From Ectobius pallidus (taxonomy: Eukaryota; Arthropoda; Insecta; Blattodea; Ectobiidae), in the NCBI GenBank assembly GCA_964059195.1, contig CAXKWD010000007.1, positions 149,779,769 through 149,843,768 of the forward strand: DNA of 64,000 nt, read 5' to 3'. Below, piece by piece: positions 22,338 to 33,329 of the stretch. How positions within the stretch are numbered: position 1 is the first letter of the stretch; each line of letters opens with the position of its first letter. The notes beneath the pieces are model-generated. The model ran no database searches and was not told the DNA's origin. It saw nothing but the letters and a program-made list of their open reading frames with translations. Made by a program: the position numbers and the translations under genes.

Positions 22338-22617
22338 ACGCTGCATTCCTAAAGGGACTAGGCCTACCAACCGATCGCTGCATCAGATGCCGGATTGGGG
22401 GGAATATGCTCAGCAAGCGTTAATGATGTTTACGTGACTGGAGACACTACTTCAACATCAAGTAGCTCCTTAGTTTGAACCAAGAGGCTGCTGAGTACAC
22501 GCCCTTCTAGAGCTTCTTATCTCAGAAAAAAAAAACCATAGGAGGTACCGGAGATCGAATCCGGGCCTGCGGATTTGTAGCCAGCGATGCTATTCACGAG
22601 ACCACGTGGTTGTCTCT
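22338..22617 (-). mobile_element. tRNA-derived SINE, family 2
   Basis: Diverged copy: B-box-like GGATTCGATCTCC on the minus strand, body GTCACGTAAACATCATTAAC. Same family as 15317, 56415 and 63180. Confidence 0.75.
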
Positions 22618-22629
22618 TAGTAATAACTG

Positions 22630-23095
22630 TAGGGGGCGGATTTGTATGACATGTCATATTTTTCCCCTTTGCATTATTTCAGGTTTCCGACTAATTTAAA
22701 CCCGATTCCAAGCATCCTGGTGAAAATGGAACGGCTTTTATGGTGTATATAACTGCATATTTAGGAAATTTTCAACTATTGTAGCATATTTAGTATGAAT
22801 ATGCTTATGTAGGTCATATTTTCGACATATTTGTGTGCATATTAAAGAAATTCTGAAGTTTCATATAATATTTTGTAAATTTTGCATTGTACTGATACTT
22901 TTTGAGGTTTACAGATATTTTAAATAATTAACATTATATTTTAATAAAATGAATTGTAATGAAACTTAAAAAAATATACATAATGTGTAAGTGGTAAAGT
23001 CATATTTTGAATTTTATTGGTCAAATTTAAATGTTTTTTTAGGTCATAAATGTATGCATATATCCTTCTTTTAAGGTCATAGAAATCCGCCCCCT
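22630..23095 (+). mobile_element. hAT-type MITE, second TAGGGGNCGGAT copy
   Basis: Starts TAGGGGGCGGATTTGTATGA and ends TCATAGAAATCCGCCCCCT. GTAATAA occurs on both sides but two bases off register on the left, so the 8-bp duplication is eroded. The interior matches 6694-7177 along its length. Confidence 0.85.
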
Positions 23096-23545
23096 CGTAA
23101 TAAGCTAACAAATACCCAATATTGAACTGATTAAATATTTATTTAACAATTGCCAGTATAATATTAAACCGAACACATTCATAAAGTGTAAAATCCATGT
23201 TAATAAAATATATTTTATAACTTCACTTCTTAATCTTTTATGACAATTACATTTTAAAATTCAGAACAAGTGAAAGAAGAAAAAGAAGAAAGGACTTTTA
23301 GGTGAATTTTCTTGAATGTGATCTTGAGAAACTCATTATTCGTGTAAAGTTACCCGGAATCGAACTTGGTCATCCAATCTCAAGCGACTACCCTATTGAT
23401 TTTCTTTTTCTTTCTTTTCTTTTTCTTCGTTTCCCTATTTCCTTGTTTTCGGTTTTGTGTCTTGTTTTCCGTGTCTTTTCTTTACGACACACAAACACCC
23501 ATGCCCTAGGCGGGACTCGAACCCACTACCGCGGCTAAGGAGACC
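23096..23545 (-). repeat. AT-rich spacer and tRNA-like head
   Basis: At 23480-23545 the minus strand has GGTCTCCTTAGCCGCGGTAG, then GGGTTCGAGTCCC, a tRNA-like B-box. A second B-box-like GAATCGAACTTGG (plus) lies at 23352. Probably one or two degenerate SINE heads. Confidence 0.4.
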
Positions 23546-23806
23546 GGCATTTTTATAAACTTAAGTTAGAGGACATAATCACTCTATTGCCTATGTCGCC
23601 CATGTGTTTATTTTTTTATATTTTTTTTATTTCAGCTGTGTTTATATTCCATTTAGCTTCTAGGCTAGACTATTACCACGTTTACATGCGGGATTGAAAT
23701 CTATCTGAATCCGATCCCAACTCAATACGTTCCCTGTTTACATGGCAAGTTCTAGGAGTGGATTGAGATTTGTTGGACTATTGGCTAACTTGGTTTTGTG
23801 TGGCTA

Positions 23807-25016
23807 GATGTAGATGTAGATGTAGATGTAGATGTCTCGTTCTGTAGATCCTGTGTTGAGCAGGGCTCAAGGATATAGAACACGTCAGATAAAAACATAC
23901 ATGCATGTTATAAAAAAAAAAAACATGATACAAGAATTGTTATGTCACACTTACTCAAGCTGAAAAGAAATCATCCATATTGTAGAAGGTGTGAGTTACT
24001 AAATATTGCTTCAGAGCTCTTTTGAAAGATTTGCATTTGCTTTTAATACATAGTGATTTAATCTCTTTTGGAAGGTTATTGTATATTTGTATTGCGGAAT
24101 AATAAGCACCTTTCTGAAAAAGTTTTAATGAGTTAGCTGGTCTATGTAAATCATTCATGTTTCTAGTAGTACGCCCGTGTATACTGTGATTACTTTGAAA
24201 TTTATCAATATTATCTACCATGTAACACATAACAGAGTATATATACTCTCCGGTGAGAGTGAGGACTTTTAATTTTTCAAACAGCGGTTTACAAGATTCT
24301 CGTTTTTTCTTTCCACATATTATTCTTATTGCTCGCTTCTGTAATCTAAATATTTTTTCCCTATGTGCCGAGTTACCCCAAAAAATGATTCCGTACCTCA
24401 TAACAGAGTGAAAATATGCAAAATATACCGTGAGTAATGCGTCCTGTTGTAATATATCATTCAAAGTTCGTAGCGCAAAACATGCTGAACTTAGCTTAGA
24501 ACTTATCATTACAATGTGTTTCTTCCAGTCAAGATTTTGGTCAATTTGTAGTCCTAAGAATTTTATGTTGCTAATTTCCTCTATGATTTGTGTTTGATAA
24601 TTGATTACAATGTTTGAGATATATCTATTTTTTGTTCTAAATTGAATAAAGTGGGTCTTATCAATATTAAGTGACATTTTATTAGCTTGAAACCAAGTAT
24701 TTAATTCGTGAAAAGTCTTTGTAGCTAGTCTTGCTAAATCTTCTTGTGACTTTCCTGTTACGAGTACACTAGTATCATCTGCAAAAAGCAATGCCTTTGA
24801 TTCGTCACTTAAGTTATCTGGTAAGTCATTGATGAAAATTAAAAAGAGCAAAGGTCCCAGTATCGATCCCTGAGGTACTCCATTTTTAACAGTCCCTAAT
24901 TTTGATTCATTTCCATTTATTATTACCTTTTGAGTTCTATCAGACAGGTATGATTTGAACCACTTTAGTGTTATATTATCCAACCTATAGTGTTTCAGTT
25001 ATTGTTCAGCTATTGT
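23807..25016 (-). mobile_element. 5'-truncated LINE with hexamer tail
   Basis: Exact 8-bp duplication TGTGGCTA (23799-23806, 25017-25024). On the minus strand the 3' end is a (CATCTA)n microsatellite instead of poly(A). The 5' end cuts into the reverse transcriptase. Confidence 0.93.
23955..24983 (-). CDS. Non-LTR retrotransposon reverse transcriptase, C-terminal half
   Basis: An uninterrupted 342-residue frame from a Jockey/CR1-type LINE ORF2. From residue 35 it reads GVPQGSILGPLLFLIFINDL (palm motif 4), and FADD at 67-70 is the catalytic Asp pair (motif 5). FLGLQID near 143 and RLQKRAIRIICGKK near 219-232 are the thumb and post-RT conserved blocks. The C-terminal YNNLPKEI is the usual end domain. 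The endonuclease and RT motifs 0-3 are missing, so it cannot mobilise itself. The upstream Met is simply the first in frame, not a native start. The absence of stops suggests a recent insertion. Confidence 0.95.
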   Translation of the reverse strand: MDNITLKWFKSYLSDRTQKVIINGNESKLGTVKNGVPQGSILGPLLFLIFINDLPDNLSDESKALLFADDTSVLVTGKSQEDLARLATKTFHELNTWFQANKMSLNIDKTHFIQFRTKNRYISNIVINYQTQIIEEISNIKFLGLQIDQNLDWKKHIVMISSKLSSACFALRTLNDILQQDALLTVYFAYFHSVMRYGIIFWGNSAHREKIFRLQKRAIRIICGKKKRESCKPLFEKLKVLTLTGEYIYSVMCYMVDNIDKFQSNHSIHGRTTRNMNDLHRPANSLKLFQKGAYYSAIQIYNNLPKEIKSLCIKSKCKSFKRALKQYLVTHTFYNMDDFFSA

Positions 25017-25429
25017 TGTGGCTAACCTGTTTAAACAAAGGCCGCACTTATTCCGTGATTAAAAATATAAATAAAAAGTGTGTTCTATCAATAATTTCTA
25101 GTCAGCATAAACAAATTATGACATAAAAGAGTAACAATGATATTAATATTATAGTGTGAGTGGGTGTTTTTTATTAAATTGATTATCAGCTGACAGAACA
25201 AAATGAACGCCATGCGAGTGTATGCGCGCGCACCAGGATTGAGTTCGCTAGCGTTTACATGGAATTGAATACGATTTGAATCCGATCCATTCCTCCATTT
25301 GCAGAGGATCGGATCGAAAATTCATTCCGGACTGAGTCTGTGTTTACATGACTATTTCAACACTGGGATCGGACTCAGATCGATCTGAATCCTGCATGTA
25401 AACGTACTAAAAATCAGGAGTTCGGGATC

Positions 25430-25692
25430 TGTGTCTGTACAGTAAAATGGGCAATGGAACTCTTGCTTGTCAATTGTTTCTATTGTCGGTGTATTTAATG
25501 GAGTAAATTACAACTGATATTAATTTAAATTGATATGATACAGCATGAAGCGGTGTGGATGATTCGTGGTATGTAAATATCCAATTCGGAATTTGCCATG
25601 AAAAAATCCATGTCAAATTGGCCGGCCCCGAGATTTGAACCGGGACCTCCCGAATGTCCAAGACGTTACCATCTCAGCCACCTCGCTCGGTT
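25430..25692 (-). mobile_element. tRNA-derived SINE, family W
   Basis: On the minus strand: CCGAGCGAGGTGGCTGAGAT, B-box GGTTCAAATCTC, then a body with ATTTACATACCACGAATCAT and CACCGACAATAGAAACAATT. The body also matches 49634-49845. Confidence 0.85.
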
Positions 25693-25726
25693 ATTGATTC
25701 GGGCCCACTGATTTAATGATGATGAT

Positions 25727-26522
25727 CAGGGCATTTTTTTATTGGTGCTTCATAGACATTTACAACTTGTAGATAAATCCGAACCATGGTCTCTAGATTA
25801 TAGAAATGCATTTTTACTAGGCCATTTGTTGTCATTTTATATTTTTAGGACATTTATTGCAAATTTACATAATTATTTTGTCATTTTCGTGATATTTGCT
25901 TCCTTGTTTAGTCGTTTTCATGCATCTACTATCGAGTATATTAACTTTTTTTGTCTAGCTATTATCCTATAAATGTGTCCTTTCAGGCAATCGGAAGTCA
26001 TTTACCTTCGATAATCTCTGTATGCTGATTGTGAATTACTGCAATCCTGAATAAGCTAGGATTTACAACCTTCTTTTTTCTAAAATGCGACATTTTGTAG
26101 GATCTACTTTAAAACCAATTTTCTTAGTTTCTTTCTCAAATGCTCCAATCAAGAATAAAGAACAAAGTTTTTAGACCTACAACATCCTTTCTTTTTTTGG
26201 GGGGGGGGGAGGGAGTAGTCTATATTATTATTATTATTATTATTATTATTAAAACAGCTACATTTCTTAAATACAAATACAAATATACAAATACAATATT
26301 ATACAAGTGATAAACACCCGAAAGAGCAGAATGCTGGATTTACAGTTTTTACAATTATGTATAAATTAGTCAATAACTTTGTGTGTACAGTAATATTTTT
26401 TATAAATAAAATATCAGTTTTTAGATAATTTTTTATAATTATTAAGTCATTTTCTTTAAAATTTAGGGCCATTTTATAGGTCATTTTTCAAACAATTTTA
26501 GGTTATCAGAATCCGGGCCCTG
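25727..26522. mobile_element. Probable hAT element with CAGGGC ends
   Basis: Ends CAGGGC and GCCCTG, with ATGATGAT on both sides (25719-25726, 26523-26530). The duplication is itself a GAT microsatellite, and the left end lacks the longer inverted match to CAGAATCCGGGCCCTG, so confidence is limited. Confidence 0.55.
26222..26345 (-). pseudogene. LINE 3' UTR fragment
   Basis: Begins at a (TTA)n run and continues TACAAATACAAATATACAA, ACACCCGAAAGAGCAGA. Resembles the 3' UTR at 10890-11050 (ACACCCGAATGAGCA). Confidence 0.45.
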
Positions 26523-26530
26523 ATGATGAT

Positions 26531-27030
26531 GGTATAGGTATGTGTTTTTAATAGGCGGTTGGATAATAAATGAAAATGCTTTAAATATGGACAGACATGA
26601 TGAACCAGTTTATTGGGCAATAAAACAGTAGCATGCCTTGCTGAAGTGCATCTGTCCTTCCCTAACCTCAACCACAAGCTCTGAATGGACGGACACCACA
26701 AGGTTAATAGCGTTCTGTTGTCATCGAAACAACAAAACATAAACAAGTGAGGATCTAGAGGAAACATGCGGATAGCTTGTAATACTGCACTACATTGCAT
26801 TGGCAATTCTGCCTCTTCCCGTACAGTTTGCAAACTAATTGTTAGTGTTTTTGAAGATATACAATCTGTTTCATACATTTTTCATACTTTTTTGCCGATA
26901 GTTTTTTTTTCATTCACTTCCTGTCCATGCTATTATGGTGGTAACTTGAATTTTCTGCACTCAATGCCGGTAACATAACTTATATGCGGCTTTTTAAAAC
27001 TTTTTTGAAGCCTACGTGCATCATTATATA

Positions 27031-27033
<3 letters not shown>
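26531..27033. other. Noncoding stretch
   Basis: No exon or repeat terminus recognised. Contains opposing short frames without similarity to known proteins. Confidence 0.4.

Positions 27034-27101
<68 letters not shown>
27034..27101. repeat. (TA)n microsatellite
   Basis: More than thirty TA units. Confidence 0.97.
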
Positions 27102-27107
<6 letters not shown>

Positions 27108-27204
27108 CAGACTTGGAATCAATTTTACTTGCTAGTAAAATTTTACCGTTTTAATCTTGCCTGTGTCTTTACTTCCTATTTATATCTTAATATAGAGGAT
27201 GCGT

Positions 27205-27610
27205 TCACTCCTCTCACACAGCGGGCCCGGGTTCGAATCCTGGTCAGGACAAGTTACCTAGGTGGGGTTTTTTCTTCACCTGTGAGGCAAATGTCGGGTA
27301 ACTTTAGGACCTTGTGGTCCCCAGATATCATCTGGCCTTCATTATCTTCTTCATCCCATCCTCGCCTTATTTGGAGTGAATGTGTGTGTGTGTGTGAATG
27401 GTGTGTCTCGTCCTATGTGTTCGTGTTGTATCGGAGGTGGCCCCGGCATTGGGCTGATCACTCATCCGGGGAGGCCCTCCATGTCCTCGTCTGGTCAAAA
27501 AAATATGTATGTGTTCCATAGATAATCCATCTCCCGGCAGATCGCGACCCTGTAAGGCCCGGGCGGCTTGGGACGCTTAAATGTCCCTACAAGGGAGAGG
27601 TGAAACTATG
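27205..27610 (+). mobile_element. tRNA-derived SINE, family 3
   Basis: B-box CCGGGTTCGAATCC, then AAGTTACCTAGGTGGG, ATCATCTGGCCTTCATTA, (GT)n, GGCATTGGGCTGATCACTCA and CAAGGGAGAGGTGAAACTA at the 3' end. Copies at 29515 (plus), 52203 (minus); fragments at 17770 and 34665. Confidence 0.88.
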
Positions 27611-28000
27611 GTAAAGAAGAAGAAGTGAACATAACAGGTCCATTGTCCAATTACAACATTACCTTTTACTAAATACACCAGTTTTACAACACTAAAATCA
27701 TTTAAAACATTTAAACTAATACCATAACAACAAAAAATACAGAAAAAAGAAACAAGAAACACATACAATAAGAAAATTACACAATGAAGAGAACAGATCA
27801 AAGACATAAGTAATATAATAGTTTTGGAGGGAACGAAACACCTAAATAAAGAAAATGACATGGAGCATATTTTAACTGTCACTTTTTATTTATTACTATT
27901 TTAAAGTTTTCAAATTTTTATCACAGCTATTTTTAAACCGCTTATTGTTAATATTAAATATATCTATATCATTATACCAATCCTTCTAACTTCTAATATA
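27611..28000 (-). pseudogene. LINE 3' end
   Basis: The minus strand encodes Asp-Ile-Phe-Asn-Ile-Asn-Asn-Lys-Arg-Phe-Lys to a stop, with a 3' UTR that matches 42540-42603 and 43263-43706 (CCAATTACAACATT, ACACCAGTTTTACAAC). The preceding copy boundary is the SINE. Confidence 0.75.
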
Positions 28001-28334
28001 TTTATTACAGCAGACGTGGAATATAATTTTACTCGTCTGTGTCTTTACTTCCTATTTATGTCTTAATATTCACTATGATTTAATTTAGATAGGTATGATA
28101 CGATAGTTGCGCCTGCGCTAAAGAACTCTATCTAATCGCCACCAAGATTAAAATATTTTTTACTTGGTGAGGTTGGTAGCTTTGCAACTTGATCACCATC
28201 TAGAGCAGCTGTTAGGGATTAATTATTATTCACCTAAGTAATATTTTTATTCTTAGCTATCGTCAAAAATAGTGTGGAACATACATGTGTTAGTGCTTTG
28301 GAAAATCTCGGAAATTTAAAAAGATTCGTCTTTC
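28001..28334. other. Unique spacer beginning with a duplicated segment
   Basis: 28010-28072 (GTGTCTTTACTTCCTATTTA and flanks) repeats 27105-27195 in direct orientation. Confidence 0.55.
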
Positions 28335-28872
28335 GCTCTCTTTCAAACCTTTCTTCGATTCTCTCATGATGCACTTGCCACCCTTGTATCGCAATATACG
28401 TTTTTGCACGACTTAACTAATTTGTGGTACTTACGAATATTGTTGCCGTGGATCCTAAGTTGACATTCCCGCACGCATTCTAGTTGCTATGGAAACAAAA
28501 CAAATTTCCATGCGGTAAGAGTTTCTGTGCGGTAAGAATTTACTTACGCCACACATCGAGGCCTTTATGGACAAGACCCCCCAGGACAAATATTCGGTTC
28601 CCATAACAACAAACACATGCGAATCACTTTCTGAAATAAACATCTATCTTCAATAATGTATATACATAATATTTTCAGGTAATATCTCAATTAATATAAC
28701 TAAATTGATATAAATAATCACCGTGAAAAAAAAGCATGCAATACTCGTGCCGTAAGCGCATAACAGATCTCGTAAAATTGAAAAAACGAGGCGCTCGCGC
28801 CTCGTCTTTTCAAACTCTTTCCTCGATCCGTATGCATCGCTTACGGCACTTGTATTGCAATATACTATTACC
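28335..28872 (+). repeat. Dispersed repeat Q with foldback 3' end
   Basis: From TTTGCACGACTTAACTAATT to TGTATTGCAATATACTATTA. Near the 3' end GCAATACTCGTGCCGTAAGC pairs with GCTTACGGCACTTGTATTGC around a GAGGCGCTCGCGCCTC hairpin. A partial extra 3' end precedes it (28335-28397). Copies at 35705 and 59035. Confidence 0.7.
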
Positions 28873-29514
28873 TTTCCTTTCTCTATCTGATGACAGCTGA
28901 CAATCGTGATAGGGATAGAATTTAAAACGAAAATACTCTAAAGTACACTGTAGACGGTGCAGGATTTTTTTTTCTAAATCGAAAATGATAATGAATAAGT
29001 CAAAGATTTGGTCAAATTAGCTTAACTTAATAGACCATAAAAACTGTAGACCAAATTCGTTACGCGGAATGTACAAATGTTGCAAAAATGAATGAAAACT
29101 TCAGATTTCAAATTAAATATACACTACTTTTCAGTATTCCAACTGATATTCATTTATTGCAGTCAAAGCAGTCTGGTATACGGAAGCAAGGTTATTCAGG
29201 CTCGGTCTTGCTGCTTTCCTCCAGGGTAATTGCATTGATAGCCGATAAACTGTCAACCTAGCGGACAAGCGTGCTTTTTAAATTCGAGACTCGAGTTCAT
29301 AGCCTGGGGTTATGAGGTGAACCACAATGCACTTTACATAGTTTTCTGTACAGTGTCTTTGCGAGCTTCTGACTCCTGAGCAATGTGTTGATGATAAAGC
29401 GATTGGATGTTCAATAGAACACCTTCAAAGGGGTCTGCCTCCGCAATGAGTTCGTATTTGAAGCGACACAGTTGCTTTTTTCAAATAATTTGAGAACTTT
29501 GAATATTTGAATCT
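28873..29514. other. Noncoding stretch
   Basis: Nothing recognised; no exon with convincing splice sites seen. Confidence 0.4.
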
Positions 29515-29800
29515 CACGCAGCGGGCCCGGGTTCGAATCTTCATCCCTTCCTCACCTTGTTTGGAGTGAGTGTGTGTGTGAATGGTGTGTCTCGACCTAT
29601 GTGTCCATGTTGTCTCGGAGGTGACCCCGGCATTGGGCTGATCACTCATCGAGGCCCTCCATGTCCTTGTCTGGTCAAAAAAATATGTGTGTGATCCAAA
29701 GATAATCCCTCTCTCGACAGGTCGCGGCCCTATAAGGCCGGGGTGGCTTCGGTCGCTTAAATGTCCCTAAAAGGGAGAGGTGAAACTAAGGTAAAAATAG
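29515..29800 (+). mobile_element. tRNA-derived SINE, family 3 (internally deleted)
   Basis: B-box GGGCCCGGGTTCGAATC is followed directly by CTTCATCCCTTCCTCACCTT. The block from AAGTTACC to CATTATC found at 27250-27340 is missing. Confidence 0.8.
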
Positions 29801-29829
29801 AAGAATATTTGAATAAATTTTAATAATTA

Positions 29830-29900
29830 TGCACACATAAATGCCATCGACCTGGGCCGGGATCGAACCCTCAACCTTAGGCACAGAAAGCCAGCACAGT
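29830..29900 (-). mobile_element. SINE family 4 fragment
   Basis: GCACACATAAATGCCATCGA, then GGGATCGAACCC and GGCACAGAAAGCCAGC match 19815-19890. Confidence 0.7.
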
Positions 29901-29936
29901 AAGCGTTCGTAATCTCTTGTTGAGGTCGGCCTTATT

Positions 29937-30123
29937 GCCGGTTGTCGACCAAAAGCTAAGCTTAGTTAGTTTAGCTTAGCTCACATATAGTGCGGGATTT
30001 CATAAGTAGTTGTGTCGACAAATCTACATAAGTTATGAAATCCGGCACAACTATATATGAAATCCCTCACTGTATGAGAGCTAAGCTTTGCTAAGTTAGC
30101 TTAGCTCTTAGGCGACAACCGGC
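29937..30123. mobile_element. Palindromic hairpin MITE, 187 bp
   Basis: Nearly self-complementary along its length. Ends GCCGGTTGTCG and CGACAACCGGC; arms contain AAGCTAAGC, TTAGCTTAGCTC and GGGATTTCATA with their complements. It abuts the head of the SINE at 30119. Confidence 0.85.
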
Positions 30124-30410
30124 GTATAGCTGAGTGGTTACACCGCTCGCCTTCCATCACTGGGAGCCGGGATCTATTCTATTCTATTTTCTCCCCGCGT
30201 AGGGGCCGAGGCAACGACCCTAAGCACGTAGGCCACATCTGCGGGTCCCTCAGACATGCGCTACGCCCCCGATCCCTTACGAAGAGAGCAGCCCGTAGGG
30301 TCGCAGCTCACCAGAAAGCGGGACCCGCGATCGGTGGTTCCATTTGTAATTAGTGGTGGACAAAATGGGGTCGGGACAGATTTTCTCGGGTTGCTCCCTT
30401 TCCCGTGTTA
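30119..30410 (+). mobile_element. tRNA-derived SINE, family 5
   Basis: Head GTATAGCTGAGTGGTTACAC and CGCTCGCCTTCCATCACTGG match the well-defined copy at 43451. The 3' part has GTGGTGGACAAAATGGGGTC. It ends at the start of the Helitron-like array. Confidence 0.75.
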
Positions 30411-32641
30411 TCTATATTAATAAAAGGAAGTGTCTGTCCTCCTCCGTCTGTCTGTCTGTCCTCCGTCTGTCTGTCCGCGATGCCCAGCGAAATCTACTGA
30501 ACGCAGAGATCTGAAATTTTATACATAGGCGGACTAAAGGGTCGGAATGTGCACCTCGAAGCTGGAATTTTAATTTTTGCTTTCGTTCGTGAGTTATGAG
30601 TGAAAAACGGGCAGAAAACGTGTATTTAGTGCGTTTTCGAAGCATGAGTTTTCAGTAATACAAATCAATTACACTAGGCTTTGGCTATTTTTGTCATACC
30701 TTCGACATAAAAGCATCGCGATCTCTTGAATGTTGTAGCTCACGCTGGTCGATTCATTTGTTTTTAATGTCAAGGTACGCAAACATAATATGAAATTTTC
30801 AACCTACACCGAAGAGGATTATTATTATTATTATTATTATTATTATAGGGATAATCAATATTAGCCTAAATATGGTCAAACGTTGTTCGATTTGGACGAA
30901 ACTCAGTATGCAGGGGTTTTCTGGGCCAAGGAACTCGAATCTGAGGTCGCTTTTACCAGGTGACGCTATCTAATCGTGATATGTAGTCCACATGATTTAG
31001 GTGTTAATATAATGATTTAACTATTATGCTCTTAATTTTTAATTTTTGAAATAATTATCGCGGGCGAAGCCGCGTGCACATGCTATCTTAAAATAATAAA
31101 AGGACGTGTTTGTCTGTCTGTCCACGATGCCCAGCGAAATCTACTGAACGCAGAGATCTGAAATTTTAAACATAGATGGGCTGAAAGGTGGGCGAATGCG
31201 CATCGAAGCCGGATTTTTAATTTTAGCTTTCGTTCGCGAGTTGTGAGTGAAAAACTGGCAGAAAACGTGATTTTTGCGCTGTCGAAGCATCAGATTTCAG
31301 TAATACATTTCAATGTCAAATCAATTGCAGTTGGCTTTGGCTATTTTTGTCATACCGTGGTAATAAAAGCATCGCGATCGCTGGAATGTTGTAAGCCCAC
31401 GCTGGTCGATTCATTTGTTTAGAATGTCAATGCTCGTAGACATATGAAATTTTCAACCTACACGGAAGAAGGAGATAATCAACCCTAAATATGGTCAAAC
31501 ATTGTTCGATTTGAACGAAACTCACCATACAGGAGTTTTCTTGGCCAAGGAACTCGAATCTGAGGTCGCTTTTACCAGGGGACGCTACCTAATCGTAGAA
31601 TGCACTCCACGTGATTTAGGTGTTAATAATTATAATGATTTAACTAAGCTCTCAATTTTTAGTTTTTAATTTTTGAAATAATTATCGCGGGGGAAGCCGC
31701 GGGCACATGCGGGCACATGCTGTTTGTCTGTCTGTCCACGATGCCCATCGAAACCTACTGAATGCAGAGATCTGAAATTTTAAAGATAGATGGACTGAAA
31801 GGTGGGCGAATGCACCTCGAAGCCGAATTTATAATTTTAGCTTTCGTTCGCGAGTTATGAGTGAAAAACTGGCAGAAAACGTGATTTTAGCGCTGTCGGA
31901 GCATCAGATTTCAGTAATACATTTCAATGTCAAATCAATTGCAGTTGGCTTTGGCTATTTTTGTCATACCGTGGAAATAAAAGCATCGCGATCGCTTGAA
32001 TGTTGTAAGCCCACGCTGGTCGATTCATTTGTTTAGAATGTCAAGGCCCGTAGACATATGCAATTTTCAACCTACACGGAAGAGGGATAATCAACATAGA
32101 CCTAAATGTGGTTAAACATCGTTCGATTTGAACGAAACTCACTATACAGGGATTTTCTGGGCCAAGGAACTCGAATCTGAGATCGCTTTTACCAGGCGAC
32201 GCTATCTAATCGTGGTATGTAATTCACGTGATTTAGGTGCTAATAAATATAATGATTTAACTATTATGCTCTTAATTTTTAATTCTTGAAATAATTATCG
32301 CGGGCGATCGCTTGATTTTCTAAGTCCATCCTGGACGATTCATTTGTTTAGAATATCAAGGCCCGAAGACATATGAAATTTTCAACCTACACGGAAGAGG
32401 GATAATCAATATAGGCCTAAATATGGTCAAACATCGTTCGATTTGGACGAAACTCACTGTATAGGGGTATTCTGGGCCAAGGAACTCGAATCTGAGATCG
32501 CTTTCACCAGGCGACGCTATCTAATCGTGGTATGTAGTCCACGTGATTTAGGTGTTAATAAATATAATGATTTAACTATTATGCTCTTAATTTTTAATTT
32601 TTGAAATAATTATCGCGGGCGAAGCCGCGGGCACATGCTAG
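30411..32641 (+). mobile_element. Helitron-like array, three units plus a partial
   Basis: Begins A|TCTATATTAATAAAAGG and ends CGGGCGAAGCCGCGGGCACA with TGCTAG|T: a GC hairpin a few bases before CTAG, with A/T insertion context. Units start at 30411, about 31086 and about 31719, each with CTGTCTGTC, GCGATGCCCAGCGAAATC-like and GAGTTATGAGTGAAAAAC blocks. A 3'-half unit follows at about 32305. No Rep/helicase reading frame, so nonautonomous. Confidence 0.8.
30822..30846 (+). repeat. (ATT)n inside Helitron unit 1
   Basis: Lies between GAAGAGG and GGGATAATCAATATTAG. Other units read GAAGAGGGATAATCAA without expansion. The unit at 46591 has a longer array at the same site. Confidence 0.85.
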
Positions 32642-33329
32642 TTTATAATAAACCGTTGCTCCATTTGTCATACTAATAACCATTTATTCGTAATAAAGGA
32701 GTTATTATTGTTAAACTTTTTTTGAATTACCAGTAAGAGTATTTCACACGCAATAAAATTACAAGATATCGTTGACACTGGTAGCCTCAACCTTCCGTAA
32801 CCCTGAGGGCCTCCATGGCCTGTACAGGGATCGCTTTACCTTTAAGGACTAATGGTGCGATTACCTTAGGGCGGCAGATAATACCAGACCAAGTTTGGTG
32901 TGTGTCGCAGAGAAGGTAACATTTGCTATGAAATGTCAGAGAGGTACCGGAATGCTGAGGTAAAGGTCACGGCGTGAAGTTGTGGTCACTTCCTATATCA
33001 TAACTGCCCCTCCTCCTCTCACAATTATTATATTCATGCTTTCCTAGTCCACAGTTTGCATACAATGCACGTTTGCTTTGCACATTATCATGTCGACCTG
33101 ACGCCCATTGGTTCAAGTCTTACTTGAGACGAATTTCCAGCTGAAATTCCCTTTCCCACTTCTAAGTTAAATTCATAGGATTCTACAATTAGGAACTCTC
33201 CAGAATTTTATTTCTGTGTATTGTCACTATCGTTCAAACATGATTGATTACGGGGGTTTTGAATAATGGTTAGTGTATGCTCCAGCGGTTGTAATGCAAG
33301 CAATATAAATAGGGCATATCTACGAGTAC
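32642..33329. other. Noncoding stretch between Helitron copies
   Basis: Relatively GC-balanced (GAGGGCCTCCATGGCCTGTA at 32807), but no splice-bounded coding segment or repeat terminus identified. Confidence 0.4.

Larger units (their letters stand above)
23673..25410. mobile_element. TIR element carrying a nested LINE
   Basis: Left ACGTTTACATGCGGGATTGA and right GAATCCTGCATGTAAACGT are inverted, and ATCTGAATCCGATCCCA pairs with TGGGATCGGACTCAGAT. Further GTTTACATG repeats lie inside each arm. Removing the LINE leaves about 520 bp. The target duplication is unclear. Confidence 0.75.

Noticed and set aside
25719..26530. Possible autonomous hAT between ATGATGAT duplications
   Set aside because: No transposase motifs; the duplication is a GAT microsatellite, so kept only as a probable element.
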